DNA of 6,937 nt, taken from NCBI GenBank assembly GCA_002470275.1, contig DKNY01000060.1, positions 284 through 7,220 of the forward strand. Reading direction: 5' to 3'. Under the pieces are notes generated by a model. That model made no database searches. It saw nothing but the letters and a program-made list of their open reading frames with translations, and was not told the DNA's origin. Within the stretch, counting starts at the first letter, position 1. Every line of letters begins with the position of its first letter. The stretch is from Gammaproteobacteria bacterium UBA7376 (GTDB lineage: Bacteria; Pseudomonadota; Gammaproteobacteria; Pseudomonadales; Azotimanducaceae). Shown piece by piece: positions 6,851 to 6,937 of the stretch. The position numbers were made by a program, and so were the translations under genes.

Positions 6851-6883
6851 GACCCGAGTCAGACCTAGGTCTGACCTAGGTCC
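6851..6883. repeat. Three 11-bp tandem palindromic units
   Basis: GACCCGAGTC, GACCTAGGTC and GACCTAGGTC start at 6851, 6862 and 6873, each followed by one spacer base, so the period is 11 bp. The last two are identical and each is a perfect 10-bp palindrome. A related GACCCAAGTG begins at 6829, exactly two periods upstream. This could be an array of protein-binding sites or part of an extragenic palindromic repeat element. Confidence 0.6.
6858..6875. repeat. 18-bp perfect palindrome
   Basis: GTCAGACCTAGGTCTGAC reads the same on both strands. As RNA it could form a 7-bp stem with a CUAG loop. It lies about 80 bp after the exporter stop and directly after the stop of the possible convergent gene at the right edge. 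There is no T tract on either side, so termination is only one possibility. Confidence 0.65.
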
Positions 6884-6937
6884 CCTGCGTGGGCCGGCTA
6901 GCGGGGGGCTGAGTCGTTTCTACAGGTGCCTGAGGGG
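6876..6937 (-). CDS. Possible 3' end of a convergent gene entering from the right
   Basis: A minus-strand frame is open from the right edge to a TAG at 6876-6878. It encodes PQAPVETTQPPASRPTQGT, which has the look of a flexible proline- and threonine-rich C-terminal tail. The other two minus frames stop close to the edge. Only 19 codons are visible, so this may be chance. Confidence 0.2.
   Translation of the reverse strand, partial: PQAPVETTQPPASRPTQGT

Larger units (their letters stand above)
6781..6937. other. Intergenic region downstream of the exporter
   Basis: These 157 bp hold no complete gene. They contain a cluster of short palindromic units (6829-6882) and, at the right edge, a short open minus-strand frame that may be a gene's 3' end. 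No T-tailed terminator is visible after the exporter stop at 6780. Confidence 0.6.

Noticed and set aside
6781..6860. Intrinsic terminator after the exporter
   Set aside because: No stem followed by a T run was found; the palindromes further on lack a T tail.
1..6937. tRNA, rRNA, CRISPR array, insertion sequence or integrase
   Set aside because: No cloverleaf, regularly spaced repeat-spacer array, terminal inverted repeats or transposase motifs were seen on reading both strands.

Overview
The window (6,937 bp, moderately GC-rich) looks like a chromosomal segment of a Gram-negative proteobacterium. Export signals, a periplasmic c-type cytochrome fused to a copper monooxygenase, a sodium-coupled symporter and an RND exporter together suggest a marine gammaproteobacterium (for example the OM60/NOR5-Halieaceae type). 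That placement is an impression from protein character, not a phylogeny.

Layout: three complete genes lie on the minus strand and read leftward from a divergent promoter region near 4400-4470. They are (i) an exported redoxin-like / cytochrome c / type II copper monooxygenase fusion (2645-4384), (ii) a 14-15-helix sodium:solute symporter of the SGLT-like SSS family (808-2544, TTG start), and (iii) a small exported protein made of two tandem copies of a dimeric alpha/beta-barrel-like domain (138-785). Gaps are 100 bp between (i) and (ii) and 22 bp between (ii) and (iii), consistent with one operon. A large RND/MMPL-type exporter (4474-6780) reads rightward from the same intergenic region. The first 97 bases may hold the start of a fourth minus-strand gene leaving the window. 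The last ~60 bases may hold the 3' end of a convergent minus-strand gene. Both edge calls are weak.

Working model (inference): the periplasmic copper enzyme oxidises or modifies a small molecule, with electrons passing through its own heme domain. The symporter imports a substrate or product, the RND protein exports a hydrophobic compound, and the alpha/beta-barrel protein binds or modifies a related compound in the periplasm. The substrate cannot be read from sequence.

Non-coding structure worth noting: a 9-bp inverted repeat whose arms are 41 bp apart flanks the divergent promoter region; a 10-bp stem hairpin sits just after the monooxygenase stop; and an 18-bp perfect palindrome lies inside a short 11-bp-period repeat downstream of the RND gene. 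I saw no tRNA, rRNA, CRISPR array, insertion sequence or transposase gene.
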